Of a DNA stretch of 64,000 bases, positions 46,970-59,300 are shown piece after piece. The notes under the pieces were generated by a model. The model worked only from the letters and a program-made list of their open reading frames with translations, made no database searches and had not been told where the DNA came from. Made by a program: the position numbers and the translations under genes. The stretch is from contig OZ026597.1 in assembly GCA_964020085.1 (NCBI GenBank), forward strand, positions 27,186,948 through 27,250,947. The letters are read 5' to 3'. How positions within the stretch are numbered: the first letter of the stretch is position 1; every line of letters begins with the position of its first letter. Source of the DNA: Micromussa lordhowensis. Taxonomy: Eukaryota; Cnidaria; Anthozoa; Scleractinia; Lobophylliidae.

Positions 46970-47922
46970 GTAAGTACATTCTACCTTTTTTAGCCGAAAG
47001 AGTGGGTGTTGAGACATAGAGGGAGGTAATACAGCCTTGATGGTAATTTCCGATGAGATTTCATTTCATTGGTTAAATTCTTGAGTCTTAAAAGTGATAA
47101 AACATACCATCTTCCAATCGAATCATTGCAGAACACCTGGCCCTGGATTTCCATTCTTCGTTATGACACAAACAAAGTTATATTTTTGGCGATTTCCGCA
47201 TCTGATTTTAATTTCACTCGTATTTATATTGTATTTTGCGGGAAAGGACCGCGAGAAGGCAAATTAACTCAACATTTGAAATCAGCTGGAGACGGTGTTT
47301 TCGAATTTCAATCGAGGTCTCGACCCGCGATCTACGTTTTTTCGTAACCGAATTTTAACGTTTGCTCAGTCGTTTCAAGAGTTATCGAACTCGAAGTTCT
47401 AACTCGAAGTTCGTTAATATGAATATTTAATTGAAATCGCTGATCGATCGACGCCCGTTTAGACGCTCGATTCAGTACGGATCTAACTTTTCCTGTAGCG
47501 ATTTATTTGCCCAGAAGAAAACCACATTTTTCCCCGTTCGAAAAGTGACGAGGAAATCCGCGGTTCGACAAGGAAGAATTTCTTCTACTTCGTTAGTAAG
47601 ACTAGAACAGGCAACTCAACCTGGCTGTATAACACACTGGTCGGTGAATCAAAAACTGAATGTTTCCATGGAAAATTAATGACAATTGTAAATGCTTATT
47701 CGTCTTCACCGTATAAATCCAAACCAAACGGATTATAGAAGATCATTACAGTCTGAGGTGTCGCAACTCATTGAAGTCTTGAAAGGAACTTAAACGGTTT
47801 CGAAGCCGAGAATTCTCAAATCCTCTCGAAAACTGGAATTAGTGGTCAAAACAAAGTAAAATCAGATTTACCGGTTTAAAAAAAAAAAACACTAAAAGCT
47901 GGACTTGGGAAAGGACAGAAAC

Positions 47923-48741
47923 ATGGATAAGGCCGACAGCGATCATGCATCCATGAAAACTCCAATGCTTGAGAAAGAAGTAACGCTGATTAATGTTAAG
48001 ACGGAGTCGACAAATCCTCAAGAAAGTTTTGGGACTTTTCCCTGCGTTTCGCCTTACGACGACGACACTAAAAAGCAGAAAACCAAACTTTCAACGCAGG
48101 AAAAGCAGCGATGGCGGCGTGCGGCTTTAGCCGTGTCTTTTGCCTCCATGTACGTCACACTCATGCTCAGCATTGCTTCATTTGTCAGTTCGGGATATTC
48201 CGAGAGTTCCGCGGCGTTCGCTATCGCTTTCGACGCTATGCTCGGCGTTGTGTCTTCAGGTATGATCGTTTGGCGTTTCTACCGAGGAGTTAACGGCGAC
48301 TTGGGCCCCGGTAAGGAACGCACGGCTTGTATAGTCATCGCAGTGTGCTTCATCTTGTCTGCGCTGATGATGTTCGGCAGAGCCATAGAGTTTCTTGTCA
48401 GCGATTTGGAGCCGAGAAGAACAATCGCTCTCCTCGCTATTTCAGTGGTCGGATTCCTGTGTTATTCCGCTTTCTTCTGGCTAAAATATCGCATCGCTGA
48501 TAAGCTACAGAGTGTGGCGTTAAGGATCGACGCCATAGATTCGGCGTGCGGTGCAGCAATGGCGCTAGGCTTGATTATAAGCACCATCATCTACAGTGAG
48601 ATGCATTCAACATGGTGGCTGGACTCCGGCATTGCTTTAGCCATCGCCTTCGTTACTTTCTGTTATGGTTGCCTGATTATTGTTAAAATAATGTGGAAGA
48701 AAGGGAAATTTGGAGTACCCGAGGAATACGAACTGTTTTGA
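47923..48741 (+). CDS. TMEM163-like membrane protein B (intronless)
   Basis: This is a single-exon gene of 272 codons ending at TGA 48739-48741. The ATG at 47923 is chosen; an in-frame TTG at 47905 is not a plausible animal start. Like protein A it has a long hydrophilic N-terminus (about 65 residues) and six membrane segments. Landmarks are SSAAFAIAFDAMLG (Asp104), RIDAIDSACGAA (Asp203, Asp206) and WWLDSGIALAIAF near the last segment. It ends EEYELF, similar to the YEMF-E end of human TMEM163 (from memory). The role inferred from the family is zinc or other metal transport in vesicle or plasma membranes. The second acidic residue of FDAILD is Gly108 here. Confidence 0.9.
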   Translation: MDKADSDHASMKTPMLEKEVTLINVKTESTNPQESFGTFPCVSPYDDDTKKQKTKLSTQEKQRWRRAALAVSFASMYVTLMLSIASFVSSGYSESSAAFAIAFDAMLGVVSSGMIVWRFYRGVNGDLGPGKERTACIVIAVCFILSALMMFGRAIEFLVSDLEPRRTIALLAISVVGFLCYSAFFWLKYRIADKLQSVALRIDAIDSACGAAMALGLIISTIIYSEMHSTWWLDSGIALAIAFVTFCYGCLIIVKIMWKKGKFGVPEEYELF

Positions 48742-49131
48742 AAGTAGAAAACCAAACATTAAGTTTTTCCTTTCAACGAGGCTCAGAGTAAATCGCTGGG
48801 ACTTTTTTCAATTTATTTTCTTAGATAAATATATTTTTTCCGCTGTAAGATTTTAAATTTATTCCGGATGTCTCAGTGTTAACGAAACACCTGCCTTGTA
48901 AGCCTTCACGTTAACCCTATAGTTCGAAAAAGTTAGGTTTAAATGCAAAATGTATGCCATTTAATGTATATAAAATAACTGTATTTTAAAAACTTGAAAT
49001 GAAAATGTACGCTTTTCCCGCCGATTTACTCAAAAAATACATAATGCAAATGACCAACATTGCAATACTGATCATAATGTAAAACTGTGGACAACCTTTA
49101 ATGATAACAACTTGCAAAAGTAACTGTACAA

Positions 49132-49137
49132 AATAAA
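49132..49137 (+). terminator. Candidate poly(A) signal of TMEM163-like B
   Basis: AATAAA lies about 390 bp after the stop codon. It is the first canonical hexamer downstream. Confidence 0.4.
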
Positions 49138-49918
49138 CTTTGACTCGACAGAGGTTTCTTTGTGTCATTTAACATCAGTAGTTGATTCTGCATTCTCAAT
49201 CTGAAACGTATGCGATTTCCCACGGGAAATATTGACTTAATTCAGATAAGAAGGACTTCAATTTTTATTGGAAATCAAATTCCATTTGACGCCTGCCAGA
49301 ATAACGTTTATTTAATCTTAAGCTAACTGCTTTGTATGATTTCGATAGTATCTTTGTTCAAGATTTCATTGCAACTGTTTTGCACGAATTCGCTTTTTTG
49401 TTGAAAACTATATTTACAAGGTTTGGTTGGGAACTGTCACCCGGTCAAGAATTGTACTCCCGTGGGTGCTAGAGTAAATTATATTTTTGTTTTGTTTTTG
49501 TTGTTTTTTCGTTCTAAGAAAGTGGCGCAAGACCACAACAGCACGACAAAAAACACAGTTTGTTTCTCAGCGTATTTTGTTGTGTATTTATTTCTGTTTT
49601 ATTTATTCACCAAGTGATATCATTTTAATGATACTCGTTACCAGTCATTCTGCGCACACAGTGCCTTGCAGGTCTCTATATCTGAAATATAGACAGAAAT
49701 TCAGCTAATCCCTCTCACGTTAATTCACCACCAATCCCTGTATCCACAATCACACTCTCAACTCTTGTCCAGTCACACTTCTCCCCACCCACTCCCCCAC
49801 GTATTCACACTCTCTCCAGTCCCTCCCATCCGGGTACCTATTGTCAGGTCAATCTATGCATATTAAAGCATTTGTTTATATATCGGCGCTGTTCATTTGA
49901 ACTGCTCAGCTACATTTC

Positions 49919-50222
49919 AGGCCTCGTCTACACCACGCCGGAGAAATTTGAAAACGCAGGTTTGTTTCTACAGTAAGGCCTAGCGTCAACAATAATCCGC
50001 CAGGAAAACGGAGCTTTCCGAAAACGCTCTTCAAACCAGAGAAATTGAAAAAATACCCCCTTTGCGTTTTAGTGTAGACGGAAAACATTTTGAAAACAGA
50101 GCTTTTCGAAAACGATGGCGTCGAAGTGATTTCCCTGTTCGAGTTTTCCTCAATCAAAAATTAAAAAATGACCGATTATTGTTGCGTTTCACAAATTTCT
50201 CCGGCATAGTGAAGACGGAGCT
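49919..50222. mobile_element. Foldback MITE
   Basis: GCCTCGTCTACACCACGCCG near 49921, followed by GAGAAATTTG, is mirrored by CAAATTTCTCCGGC and GAAGACGGAGC ending at about 50222. The inner sequence repeats the motif GAAAAC. Related sequence lies at 44465-44730. Confidence 0.65.
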
Positions 50223-50385
50223 TCAATCAACCTTTATGTGGTATATTAAGTGCCGTTGTGAGCAAACCAATAATTCAAGAGTAGCGGTCGTATTTTCGCA
50301 CCATTTTTAACGACTCTGCTCTATAATGTAAATGTAAATGAATGTTTCTTTTTAACCTCTTCGTTTTAACGAAAATGTGTTTTTT

Positions 50386-53300
50386 TTAAATCGGCGATTC
50401 TTTGCTCCATAGCTTGCGACTACTTCTTGATTCCTTTGCGCTAAATAAATCTCTACTGCGTGAAGCCAGAGGAGTCCTAGCATGGTTTGACCGACCAGTC
50501 AACGGAGAGTTAGTGTCTTCGTCCGAATCATCCTTGTCAGTTCTAAACACTCTAAAGTTTCTTCTTTTTTGTAAGGACTTTGGCGGACTGAGAAACAGAA
50601 ATCTCGTCAAAACCTTCCTCAAGTCTCCAGCGGCTAGTTCAACATCATTGGATTTCTTTTCTAAATATTCCATTTCATCCAAAATGCTTTGATTATTCCC
50701 CACAGCAGCTGAATACTCCGTGTCGATAAACGCTCGTTTTTGCCGCACAATGTTTCCCGCTGACGTTGATATTTCCTCGGGCAAGGACACGAGTTTCTCG
50801 AGGTCCATATCTTCACAAGCCTTGCGCACGTTTGAGGCCAAGTCTCTTGTCCTTTGTAGCAGTGTGTTCACACTGCTTACGAACTTCCTCACAGAAATCA
50901 GCCGATTTCTCCCTGTGTCCTTCCGGTTATTTTCGTTCGAAGTTGAGACAAGCTGCATCTGAAAAAAAAAAAGATAAAAAGAGGAAATATGAATAAGCTA
51001 ATTAATTTAGTACATCTGCATAAGAAGTAGTTGATGTTCTTTGGACCCAGAGAAATGGCGCTGGATTGCTAGAAGACGAGACCTGTACTAGAAAATCCAT
51101 CTTTTTTGCCAAAACCTTACCGAAACCAACCGCTTAACAACATTCGAAATCCTGGCCAACTTACACTGAGATGGCCTCTACGTTAAAAATGGCGACTGCT
51201 CTTCCAATTTACCTCCCGGTCAGATGCCCTGTCAGTCAACTCGTCTCTCCACTCAGTCTCCTTGGGACTGAGCCCACGGTTTTGGTAAGAGGTTCTGGTT
51301 GCTAAGTAACATAACATGGTCTTACGTAACACCTCAGTGTCGGAGAGCTCGGAAATGCTCATTCTGGACATTCTGCAGTCTAGTTAAACATTAGCAATCG
51401 GAGAATGGTCATGTTGGTATAACTCGGACCGGACGCGGAAGTGAAATGAAATTACCTGTACTTCTCGTCCTTGGTGAATAAAATCGCCAGTCGTTCGTAT
51501 AAGTGAGAGCACACTTTCAGTTATCTCTCTTTCCACCTTTAAAGAGAAAGATAAATTGGTCAACTCCTGATCTATGAAAAGACTGGAAATGCAGTTATAC
51601 AAAAACTACACAGACGTTCTGTTGGGTGGGAATTCGTGACGAGCTAAAAGAATGTCTGCACAATGTTTTTAAACCTGAGATTGGCAGAGCGGACGTAAAA
51701 TTTCTTAGGTTTAATTTTCGGACACTTTTTATCTCATTTCGGACAAATGTCGGACAAACATTTCGGACACTTCGCTGAAACATAGCTCAAGTAAATTTAG
51801 GCCTACACAAAATGAAACAGCATCTGTGAAAATGATAGTTTTACTGCACCCTCAAGGTTTTAGAGATATAACGACGAAAAAATAACACAAATTCTATCAA
51901 GCCCTTACGTATCTCAAGCAGGGTCTAAACTAGAGTTCACCTTATAAAGAAAACAAAGAGGTTTGGACCTACGAAAAAAAAATTATTCTGTACTGTAAAT
52001 ATTTCGGACGCTTAAAATTTTCGGACAGTTTTTTTTTGGTCTGCAAGTAAAATCGTCCGAATTTTTTTGCAAGTAATGTAACGGCGTGTATCAACCAATA
52101 AAACCCTCAGCAAACAGACCACTACAGCGCACAGCAACAGTTTCTTTTCACGTACCTCAGTATTGCAGCAGTCTAAAGTGTCTGTCTGAAGCTGTTCCTG
52201 AATTTCTGAGATGACAGAAATGGAATCACGCACAGATATTTCCATTGACATGTCTTGCCCTTCAACAAACGCTTTGTTTAGCTCGCTATCACTTTCGGTC
52301 TGAAACGAGAACACAACTTGGTTAGTATAGGAATGATGATAGATGCGAATGCAGCCATAACACTACTGGGAAAATGACCTGGAAACATTTTCAGGCTTTG
52401 AACGGGATTCAAACCCACAACCTTTGCGTTACCGGTGCAATGCTCTCCCAACTGAGCTATCAAAGCCACATGAGAGCGGTCGTGTGTGGGTTGGCCCTTT
52501 ATGTTCAGTGGACGTGAGCCGAGTATTACGTCCACTGAACCCACACACGGCCGCTCTCATGTGGCTTTGATAGCTCAGTTGGGAGAGCATTGCACCGGTA
52601 ACGCAAAGGTTGTGGGTTCGAATCCCGCGCAAAGCCTGAAAATGTTTCCAGGTCATTTTCCCAGTAGTGTTATGGCTGCATTCGCATCTATCGTCATTTC
52701 TTCATTTAATTGCTACTGTTGGACATCTATTACCAACTTGATTAGTATTCCACTACAACGAAAGAAATATTTCATGGTACTATATAAAAACGTTCCCTGG
52801 CTAAAAATACATATGAAATACAAGCTTTCGACTGTCTTAGCAACAGTCTTCAACTTTTCGTCCGTCGAAAGCTTGTGTTTCTGATATACTTTTAGTCAGA
52901 GGACGTTTTTATATTTTACCATCAAAGAAATATTATAGGTGATTTTTAAACTAGAACCTTTAAGGAGGAACGGGAAAACAGTTTAAAATGTTCGGTTATC
53001 TCGCGCCCTCTCACTTATCAAAAAGGAAGCCGTGTGATGAAAGCTCTCACCGAGTCGTTCCTGTCTGTCAGCTGCTCCTCTTGTGACGAAACAACCGCCA
53101 TTTTGGCCGTGTGACGAACAACGTGTCTGACGTCATCACTGAAAGCCGAGAATAGGTCGTCCATGTTTGAGGTCGATCCATCAAGAGTCTAGAGGAAAAT
53201 AAAGATAAGCATGGATTATAAACAAACTGAGATATGGATTACTCCTCAGGATTTGCCGTCTTTTATTTAGGTCCAGGCTCAACAGGTCTAGTTGTTTCTA

Positions 53301-56300
53301 CTTTTAGTATTGACAAACATTTGAGTAATTTCTGCTAACCATGTGACGCGTTACAGTCAATTAGAATTCAGAGTCGTGCGACTAAAATAAAACTACAATC
53401 AACTGATACAAGAAAACGTCAGTTTGTTATGAATTCACGAAAACCGTTATTCTGAAAATAAGACGGTGTTTAAATTAAAATCCCTTCCTTCCCTCGACTC
53501 GAACACCACAATACTAGTACAATAATAGTGGAGAACTCGTAAAATCTTACCAAGAGAAAACTTAAAAAGCACATTTGTCTATCAAAACTTTAATAGACAA
53601 AAACTAAAAATAGCATGTACACAGTTCACGCAAGAAATGTTCGTACCTCAACAATACCGATCACGTGAGCAGCCAATCGCTTGACAGTATCTAGCAGTTG
53701 AGAACTCAGCTCAGTAAAGTGCACATTGTTGGTTTCTGAGGTGCCCCACATTCGCGCATGCTCAATGAGCACTTGTAAGGCCAACGTGGCGGTAAGACAA
53801 CACTGAGGAACTTCTTTTTGGATTCCTGACAAAAAAAACAAAACGACCCGTGTAAACTTAGGGAAAAGAAAAAGGAACCAATAGGACTATTCATAAGACA
53901 ACAATTTAACAATGTACAGGACCACGCCGATGTCACGCTTTTCCGCTACCTTTTTCATTCAACCAAAAAGAAGCCTCACTGCTCGATTTATCATGCTGAA
54001 TTTCATAAATACAGATACGTTGCCAACTTATGGAAATATGAGATCCCAAACTCGCCAATTTCTACACAACAAATGTTTGCCAGGGGTAGTAAGAGGCATG
54101 TAGTTCCCCCTTGGGTGTCGTTCTAAAAGTAGTCCATACAGGCGATGCAAACTTCTAAGACGCAGGCTATTGAAAGGACTACCGACAGAGATGACAACCA
54201 AGATCTATTCATGAGTTACTAACCTCCAGCAGAAGAAGTCTTCCCCTGTGCTTTCACGATGCTTGTTACACTGCTTTTGAGGTCCTTGACGCTTCTCAAC
54301 ACTTTCTCGTACAATGGCTCGCTAAACGGATCTGACAGCTCTAAAGAACAAACATCGCATAACCATGATCATTCAATATCGGTTCCATCTGTAAACGTAA
54401 AGTGTCTAGTCTAATAAGAACCGAACGACTCTGGCCAGCGCTCGGACCCAGACCTCTTAATCCGGAAATCATTGCCCGGTCATTAGGCCGGTACGCGTTG
54501 CGTCCTCCGATAAGTTGCCACACAAGAAGTAATTGAAGTCTTTCCGGTTTAATGGATTTCGTTGTGACGTAACTAAGTTCGAATTATATTGCAAACGAAA
54601 GTAGATTACTTTACATATGAACTATCAAACTGAGATTATCTGTTTGGGTATACAGTGAAACCTCTATTAAGCGGACACCCTCTACTAAGCGGACACTTGA
54701 CCTGGTCCCGAAATTAACGTATTATATTTCCCTTTATAATGAATCCCTATTCAGCGGACTCCTCTATTAAGCGGACGCGGACACTAAAATAAATTGTATT
54801 TGGCTCAATTTCTGTTGTTAAAAACCTCTATTAAGCAGACACAGGCCTGAACTGACAATGTGGGATTGGATTACGTCCTTGAAATAGTCGATTAAATGTA
54901 CTCGTATTATCATTGCTGTACTGAAAGGGCATTCTTACAAACAAATTAAAGTTGCTAATGAAAGCTGATGAAATTGAACTCTGGATAGCTTCGTTAACAA
55001 CCTGAAACTTTCTTACAGTACCGGGAGGAACCGTTGAATATGAATTGTTAACAAACATTGCACAATTGTTGTAAACCTTCATTGAGCGGACACCTCAAGC
55101 GGACACTTGGGAAGTCCCCGAGGGTGTACGCTTAATAGAGGTTTTACTGTAGTTTGTATGTAATAGAGTACCTTTTAAAGAAGCCAGGTGACTTTTCAAT
55201 GATTCTCTACACAGCCTTGACACGGATGGTCCAGGTCTTTTTGTTTCGCTCACTGTAATCAAAAGAGAGGGGAATTCAACATTCATGATTCGATAGACTC
55301 TTATTGCGCCAAAGGAAGATCTAAGCATAAGGATCTTGATAGAGTAGGCCGTCATTGAAAGAGTTGAAAACATTTATGCAACAACAAAACAAAACTTTCT
55401 CCGCTTCGCTCAACTATACAGTATTTTAAGGAATATTCCTTCTTATTCTCTCCCTTATAAACTGGTAGACCTAAATGAAGATATAACGGAAGAGTAAATT
55501 AAACAAGATGGCACTTACTCCGTCTAGTGGAAGGAGCCACAGGAGGTCTGCTGGATGTCTCTACAACAGGCCTGTCAGGTAAAGTCTCGGAGTCCTCCTG
55601 AGGGGCCTCGGAGGCGTCTAAGGATGACGAGCCTTGGCTCTGCTGATTACGATACTTGGCAAAGATACTTTCCGCCTTGTTTGAAGAAAATCCTAGAAAA
55701 AAACTTTTGCCTTAGTGCAGTCCCCGACACTTAAAACGTAGTTTGATGCTCGACAGCAACCCAACACCGGCGTTGTTTAAAAGTACCATTATTGCTGCCA
55801 GAGACTTGAAATTGTCAATGTTTGCCAAGTTTTATCATACTGCAAACATAACACGCAATTGCGAATGCGTTTAGTGTGTATTTCCTGACCTACCTTGTGG
55901 TTTTCCCGCTGATGAGGACCTAGCACGAGACGATAATCCAGAAGTACTGAGAGATGAGATACGTCTGCGGAGGTAGATACAGTCACGTGGTGGTGTAAGC
56001 GAAATATGCAGTTAGCAGTAAATAAATAAATAAATAAATCACAAAACTTAGAAAGGCCTTAGCTGGTTTTCATGCAGGTCCTGTATTGTAGTCGAATTGG
56101 AATTTGGAGTGTTGGTTTTTGTGGAGAGGAAAACCGGAGAACCCGGATAAAACCCTCAGAGCAATGTGAGAACAAACAACAAACTCAACCCACATATATG
56201 GCACCGGTCATTTAGCAATTTGAAAACCTTGACTGGCGAGCAGGAATCGAACCCGGGCCACATTAAGAGGAGGCGAGCGTTCTCACCACTGCACCATCCC

Positions 56301-59300
56301 TACTCCCCATATATCACTCATAAGCAAGTACTGCATGAGGCTCGTCAGTTTATTATTCATCATGGCGTCTCACAAACCTGCTACTGGACGAGTCCAGCTT
56401 GAAATCCTTCTCCCATTTATCATCCGGGTCATTGAAAGGATCGACTTCGTCACCAGACTCCCCTGATACGCTGTCGTTATCGCGTTGCTGTTCAGAAAAG
56501 AAGAACGGAGTTTGACAATAAAAAACAGATTTTTCAGAAAGCATGAAAATGGTTCACTTTTCCCGGAGTATTTCCTACCTGATACAGTTCTCTCATCTGC
56601 TCCAAGGCGCTTTGAAACTTGTCCAGAGACCACACAGTGGTCAGACCCTTTTTCGTGTTGTTCAAACGAATCTTCATTTCTGACTGTTGATACAACAAAA
56701 CGTAAAACATTATACATCATCGACTTAGAGTGAGCTGAGCATAAATGTAACATGGTACAAGAATTGAAAGCCCCCTTCTATCACCATCTGGATATGCGAG
56801 GTAACACAAAAACTGATTTTAGCTCTCTAATGTCCATGCTTCACAATGTAGTCAGTGTGGGAGGCCAGGTTTGGAGTATGCTTGTTTAAAAAGAACTGGA
56901 CGAATAAAAAATTGCAGTTCCAGCATAAGCAAGCCATAAAGAAAAGCATTTTGAATGGCTGAGAGTCACCGCACACGTAATATGTTTTTCACTTTTCACG
57001 AGCAAACACGTTCTCCACGACAAATACACGAGAGATTTTATTACCTTGCCGTCGACAAAAACATCATCCCGGCTAAAGGTCTGCAATGGAATTTAAAAAA
57101 AGAAAACCTTAGAACTTAACATAAGGGTTCAGGGATGATACAGAGATACAATTCACAGGAACCTTTAAAGACAAGGCAATATTAGCGAATCCAAGGATCT
57201 GGGGGGGACGGTGGAAAACTGAGTTATGAAAATTTTATACCGAATTTAAGTAAATGGGAAATGTGTGTTAAATGGTGACTGTGTTTTTATCACTTACGAT
57301 GTGTTTTGACAAACTCTGGCTGATTTTGTTAGCCTCTCTTAAAGACATGGTGATTCTTAACAGCTCCTTCTTGTTTGGATCATCTGCAAAAGTCATCACA
57401 ATTAGTCAGATAAGGAAAAATATTATGACATCTTCAGTTTACAACCATATGCAAAAAGTAAAGTGTAAGGTCATGCTTTTGGGTTCTTCTACACTTAATT
57501 AATGACCTCTTAACTTACAAAAATCAGGTAATGACCTAGGGTGCGTTCCTTTGGTGTGATCCGGATCCGGATCAGTGATCCAAGATCACTCAGATCATGG
57601 TGGATTCATCGGTTCCTTTGATGCACCATGATCCGAGTGATCTTGGATCACTGATCCGGATCCGTATCACACCAAAGGAACGCACCCCTAGTTTTAAATC
57701 TCTATAAATCCTTTCTAGCACACTTTTATCATGCCGGTTCACCGCCACAAAAGGACATTTTCTAGTTCCATGACATTACAGCAACTTACCAGCCAGAGAA
57801 TTTTTCCTTCCAATGTTGTTAAAAGAAGCTCTAAACTCCTCTCTAACCTTTTCGCGGTTTTGCTGGGAAAATAAAACAACAAAGATCGCATAAGAAATGT
57901 AAAGAAAGGTTAAATCTAAGAAAAGTTGTGTTTTGCACCTTGATAAAAAAAAATATCAAAACCACGCAATGATGGAGTGTTTCCTTACCTTAGCGTCCTT
58001 TAGTTTCTGTACATCATCCTGCATTTTCTTCTTCTCTTTCTCTAGCTCTGTGATAATTCGAACCTGGTTCATTTTGGTTTCTTCCAAAGCCTGCAAATGT
58101 GACAGTGCTATTATTTTCTTGTTGTAGTTCAATTTCTAGAGAATACACTTGAATTTATAGCTTGTTCATCCTGTCACACGGAGGCAAAAGGTGACGCACG
58201 CGACAAGAAGAAAACAAGGGAGGTAAGGGGGGGGGGGGGGGGGCACGATACAAAAAGACAAGTTTTTTCTTGTTTTTCGCACCCTGATTTCTTTTTGTGT
58301 ACCAATTCTTCAATCTTCAACATGTTTCAACCAAGTTGAGGAATGCAAGTTATGCTATAGTTGAGAAAGTTTCATTCTTCCTAATCCGCTCCAGTTAATG
58401 AGCCAAGTGTTTATTTTAATCAGTATACTAACCTGCTTGGCCGCAAGAGCTTCCATTTGTAGCTTTTTTCTGTTGTTCAGGATTTCTTGCTCCAATAGCT
58501 GAGATGGAGTTGAAAGACACAAAAATCATTTTGTACCATCAAGCCAAATCGCTCGCAAATCATACAATGTAAAAGCGATGTGAAAGGGTCAAAGAGCTTG
58601 TTCAATATGCTCGCTAAGTTAAACCTACCAGTCTGTGTGCTTCTAGTTCAGAAATCTTTTCCACTGCTGTTTGTTTTGACAATTCAGCTTCTTTCTTTTC
58701 TGTCGAGAGAGATTCCTGTTGCGACAAAATAGTTGCTGCTTGAAAGATAGCTTAATCCACTTCTAAAACGTATTTTCCACTGGTCTTATGACGCCGGCCA
58801 CTTTTTGTGCGCCACTATCTCTAAAGCGCACCCTTAATCAGTGTACCATGTACCATGTAATACCGGGTTTAACAGACTTACTGGGTTTATTATATCTTAT
58901 ACTCATGATATAAATAGCAAGCATGGGTCAAGTCTGTTTTTCAGAAGCTATGTGCCTTTTACCAGCGTCCGCTATATCGTGGTTGCACAGCATCAACCAG
59001 TGAGAACACGGAACTTAACAGCACTTACCATAGCTTCATGAAGATGTGTGACTCGTTCCTCGTACTGTTCCTTCTGTTGAGACAGTTCCTGTTGAGCGGC
59101 CTCCTGCTCGACAAAGGCAAACACAAATTAACTTCTGAAACAGTGAATTCGGAAAGAATTATCCTCTGTGACAGTTATTACCTTAGCTTCCTGTATTCGA
59201 ACGACTATTTCCTCCTGCGCTTTGATCCTCGCCTCTTCTCTGGCTTCTTCTAACTCAGCTTGAAGCCTGGGATAAAACGTGCACAAACTATTTAATAGTA

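Larger units (their letters stand above)
40353..47922. other. 7.6-kb intergenic region between divergent TMEM163-like genes
   Basis: The upstream regions of both TMEM163-like genes lie here. Much of the rest is repeats: a fragment near 41450-41520, a foldback element at 42380-42795, a hairpin at 42989-43090, small hairpins at 44220-44400, and a dispersed repeat at 44865-45010. From 45100 to 46900 I recognise nothing. Open frames in the region are short, without domains or splice support, and are not called. Confidence 0.6.
48742..50385. other. Intergenic region between two convergent genes
   Basis: This region contains the 3' ends of TMEM163-like B and the KIF14-type gene. It includes a pyrimidine-rich stretch at 49715-49835 and the foldback element at 49919-50222. 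No other gene is seen. Confidence 0.6.

Noticed and set aside
47905..47922. Start of TMEM163-like B at TTG 47905
   Set aside because: Animal genes very rarely start at TTG. The ATG six codons downstream is the natural start.
52394..52636. Two tRNA-Thr (GGT) genes
   Set aside because: Position 33 is not T, the anticodon stem has a mismatch, and both copies continue into shared repeat tails. They are SINE heads rather than functional tRNA genes.
52278..52884. Open frames on both strands around 52300-52880
   Set aside because: They run through the SINE pair and the MITE and share repeated protein text because of the inverted repeat.
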